From positions 1,521,501 to 1,585,500 of the forward strand of contig JAYKKM010000156.1 in NCBI GenBank assembly GCA_035772405.1: 64,000 bases of DNA, given 5' to 3'. A program made the position numbers and the translations under genes. The stretch is from Chrysogorgia sp. JL179-B06 (Eukaryota; Cnidaria; Anthozoa; Scleralcyonacea; Chrysogorgiidae). Under the pieces are notes generated by a model. The model was not told where the DNA came from. It was given only the letters and a program-made list of their open reading frames with translations, and made no database searches. Below are positions 61,985-64,000 of the stretch, one piece after another; within the stretch, counting starts at the first letter, position 1, and each line of letters opens with the position of its first letter.

Positions 61985-62884
61985 CAGGGATTGGGGGAGG
62001 GGGCCGGGGACTGGGGTGAGTGCGGTTGCCTGTACGAAAGACCAATGTTTTTGGATTTCTACGTCCACTAGAGGACGCTAAATTCTGATTGGCTAACTCA
62101 ACTCATTAGTATTCAGGGGTTTCCTGTCAGGAAATAAACATTTAAAAATAGCAACTTTAGAAAAACCGAGTTGGTAGATTATTTTCTTTCGAAAGCTTTA
62201 ACCGATCTTCAGTTCGTTGCTGGTCGTAGCTTTGAATCAACTCTGTGCTTCCATGTCTACACGATTGCTTGAATAAATTTTCAAAATAAATCTTGTTTCC
62301 ACCAGATGCAGTCAAGCTTTTACGGAGTTTTAGACATGGATATTTCACGATTCGACCCGAAGTGGAATGTTTTAATCATCGAGGAAAGCCCGCTTGACGC
62401 TGATTGGTTGTTTTTGACAGTTTTTCATGTGGGCGGAAATCCAAAATCATGGGTCTTTCGTGCAGGCGTTCCCCCCTTCCCCACTTCGCCTTTCCGCTTT
62501 CCCCGGCCTCCCCCTAACGCCGCCACGCAGGCTACCGCAAGACCTGCAAACCCGCTCGGAGAAGGTTTCACTGCGTAGTAATGCAAAGCTGATTGATTCA
62601 CAAGCCTCAGCCAGAATCAGCTATTTGCTTCCATGTCTACACGATTAATGCTTGAATAAATTTTCAAAATAAATCTTGTTTCCACCAGATGCAGTCAAGC
62701 TTTTTACGGAGTTTCAGACATGGATATTTCACGATTCGGCCCGAACTGAAATGTTGTAATCATCGAGGAAAGGCCGCTAGTCGTGTGGGCGGAAATAAAA
62801 AAACATGGGTCTTTCGTGCAGGCATTCCCTCCCCACTGCACCTTTACGCTTTCTCCCTCTCCCTAACGCCGCCACGCAGGCTTG
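61985..62884. repeat. Repeat cluster that splits the LINE
   Basis: Two direct copies (about 62243-62533 and 62622-62883) share 'GCTTCCATGTCTACACGAT', 'TCTTGTTTCCACCAGATGC', 'GGACATGGATATTTCACGA'-like text, 'ATGGGTCTTTCGTGCAGGC' and 'CTAACGCCGCCACGCAGGCT'. A third, inverted and more degraded copy lies at about 61985-62085. A pyrimidine-rich run (CCCCCCTTCCCC) follows each 'GTGCAGGC'. It is a non-coding dispersed repeat of unknown class. Confidence 0.75.
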
Positions 62885-63002
62885 TCGAAAACATAATTAT
62901 TGTTTTTGAGTCAATAATGAGTTCCTTACATTTCAATAAGTCAATAATGAGTTCCTTACATTTAGCCACATTGAGTTGGAGTTTGTTGCTAATTAACTTT
63001 TA
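62885..63002 (-). mobile_element. LINE RT fragment, upstream half of a split element
   Basis: Minus strand reads 'NKLQLNVAKCKELIIDLLK', then 'CKELIIDSKTIIMFST': the block just after the catalytic RT core of CR1/L2-like LINEs ('NKL-LN--KCKE---'). A 30-bp tandem duplication (62909-62968) doubles 'KCKELIID'. It would join directly to the fragment ending at 61984. Confidence 0.75.
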
Positions 63003-63108
63003 ATACCAGATATTCAAGCCTAGAAATAATTATTTTCACTGTACCTGTCAGAATGATCAGCACAAATGAATTTGTATAACGGACATACAAAAATTTGTAC
63101 CTGTCACG

Positions 63109-63472
63109 GTACAACTTAGTATAACATCTCAAAACTTAGTCTAACATCTCAAAACTTAGTGTAACGTCTCTAAACTTAGTGTAACGTCTCATAACGTAGC
63201 GCAATATCTCCAAACTTAGCGTAATGTCTAATAACGTAGCGCAATATCTCCAAACTTAGCGTTACGTCTCATATTAAACGTAGCGCAATATCTCCAAACT
63301 TAGCGTTACGTCTCATACTTAGCGCAATGTCTTAAAACCTAGCGTAACGTCTCCAGACTTAGCATAACGTCTCATAACATAACACAATATCTCCAAACTT
63401 AGCGTAACCGGTCTCATAACTTAGCGCAACGTCTCCAAACTTAGCGCAATGTCTCAAAACTTAGCGTAATGA
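63109..63472. repeat. 20-bp minisatellite, about 18 copies
   Basis: Tandem, diverged copies of ACTTAGCGTAACGTCTCAAA with alternation between CTTAGCGTAACGTCTC and CGTAGCGCAATATCTCC types; three copies carry 2-4 bp insertions. It is non-coding. Confidence 0.93.
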
Positions 63473-64000
63473 CTCTCATTGAGATTGTACAACACAAAAT
63501 CTAAAGCAGAGTCCATTCAACACAAAACATTTTAACTTTCAAAAAAGTTGAGTTAATCTTCGGACAAGATGAGCATCGGACAAAATGACCGACAGAATTA
63601 ATATTGTAACTGACAAATCTCTAGAAATGGAACATTTGTACCGGACAATGTCCGTGACCGGCCGCTACCAATACTTACTTAGACATTAGATAAACAGATA
63701 ATTAATCGTCTGTTGTACGTAGTACGTAGTACGTAATACAATTATCTGCAAATCTGGCCGGCGAGACTCTGCAGAGGCTTCTAGCTCGGCTTCAAGCTCG
63801 GCTTCTAACCTTCCACCGGGCGCGGTGAGGCTCTGGGTACGAGTCGTCTTACGCCCGTGCTCCTCCTTTCAGCGGTTTTCCGAACAGCATTTCGTTCTGA
63901 CAAATACTAGTCTTCAAGGGATATGGCAATATAAATTAATTTTGTCTCATTTGAAAGAACTCGTAAAATGGTATAAGAAAACCTTTTACAATTTTTCTGT
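63473..64000. other. Window end without a recognised gene
   Basis: Contains repeated CGGACAA words (about 63556-63650), a tripled GTACGTAGTAC (63715-63740) and a GC-richer run with doubled 'CTCGGCTTC' and 'GGCTCTGGGTACGAG' (63780-63850), resembling transposon termini. Nothing specific can be assigned. Confidence 0.35.

Overview
This is a eukaryotic, AT-rich, repeat-dominated window. It has exons flanked by GT/AG splice sites, non-LTR and Penelope-like retrotransposon remains, tRNA-derived SINE-like pieces, MITE-like hairpins, and very long minisatellite arrays. The mix of GIY-YIG Penelope fragments, CR1/L2-type LINEs and SINEs with a 'TAGCTCAATGGTTAGAGCG' head resembles anthozoan cnidarian (coral or anemone) genomes. 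That taxonomic call is inference; no bacterial, organellar or viral gene set is present.

Layout. (1) 1-9877 and 10149-19090 are two nearly identical direct copies of one block, at least 9.9 kb long, whose left edge lies outside the window. They differ by scattered substitutions, many homopolymer-length changes, the length of a (TA)n tract, and one clean difference: copy 1 carries a 971-bp 5'-truncated LINE (8449-9419) and copy 2 has the empty site (18626/18627). Each copy holds a Penelope GIY-YIG fragment, a LINE RT fragment, tRNA-like elements, inverted repeats and, most notably, four consecutive exons of a phenylalanine hydroxylase (PAH) gene. Three of these exons keep the human exon lengths (136, 70 and 57 bp). 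The copies share two in-frame TAG codons and a damaged exon-8 acceptor, so this is an unprocessed, truncated PAH pseudogene that decayed before the block was duplicated.

(2) 19091-22660 is unique AT-rich DNA with small palindromic elements. These include a 153-bp-arm near-perfect hairpin (19323-19661), MITE-like hairpins (19841-19996, 20841-20957), an inverted pair of SINE-like pieces (20005-20335) and a 33-bp-arm palindrome (22415-22481). (3) 22662-25761 is a minus-strand CR1/L2-like LINE with apurinic endonuclease and reverse transcriptase regions, nearly complete but broken by two frameshifts. (4) 25764-27139 is a minisatellite of about 65 copies of a 21-bp unit, abutting the 5' end of that LINE. 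(5) 27140-61183 is a satellite array of about 34 kb built from a different, 22-bp unit, with higher-order duplications, short inverted monomer pairs and a 0.67-kb inverted block. (6) 61184-64000 holds a poly-C tract next to a small hairpin, a LINE RT fragment split by a repeat cluster, and a third minisatellite with a 20-bp unit.

I see no intact host protein-coding gene. The only recognisable host gene material is the PAH pseudogene pair. The genes do not form a pathway; the window records duplication, retrotransposition and satellite expansion.
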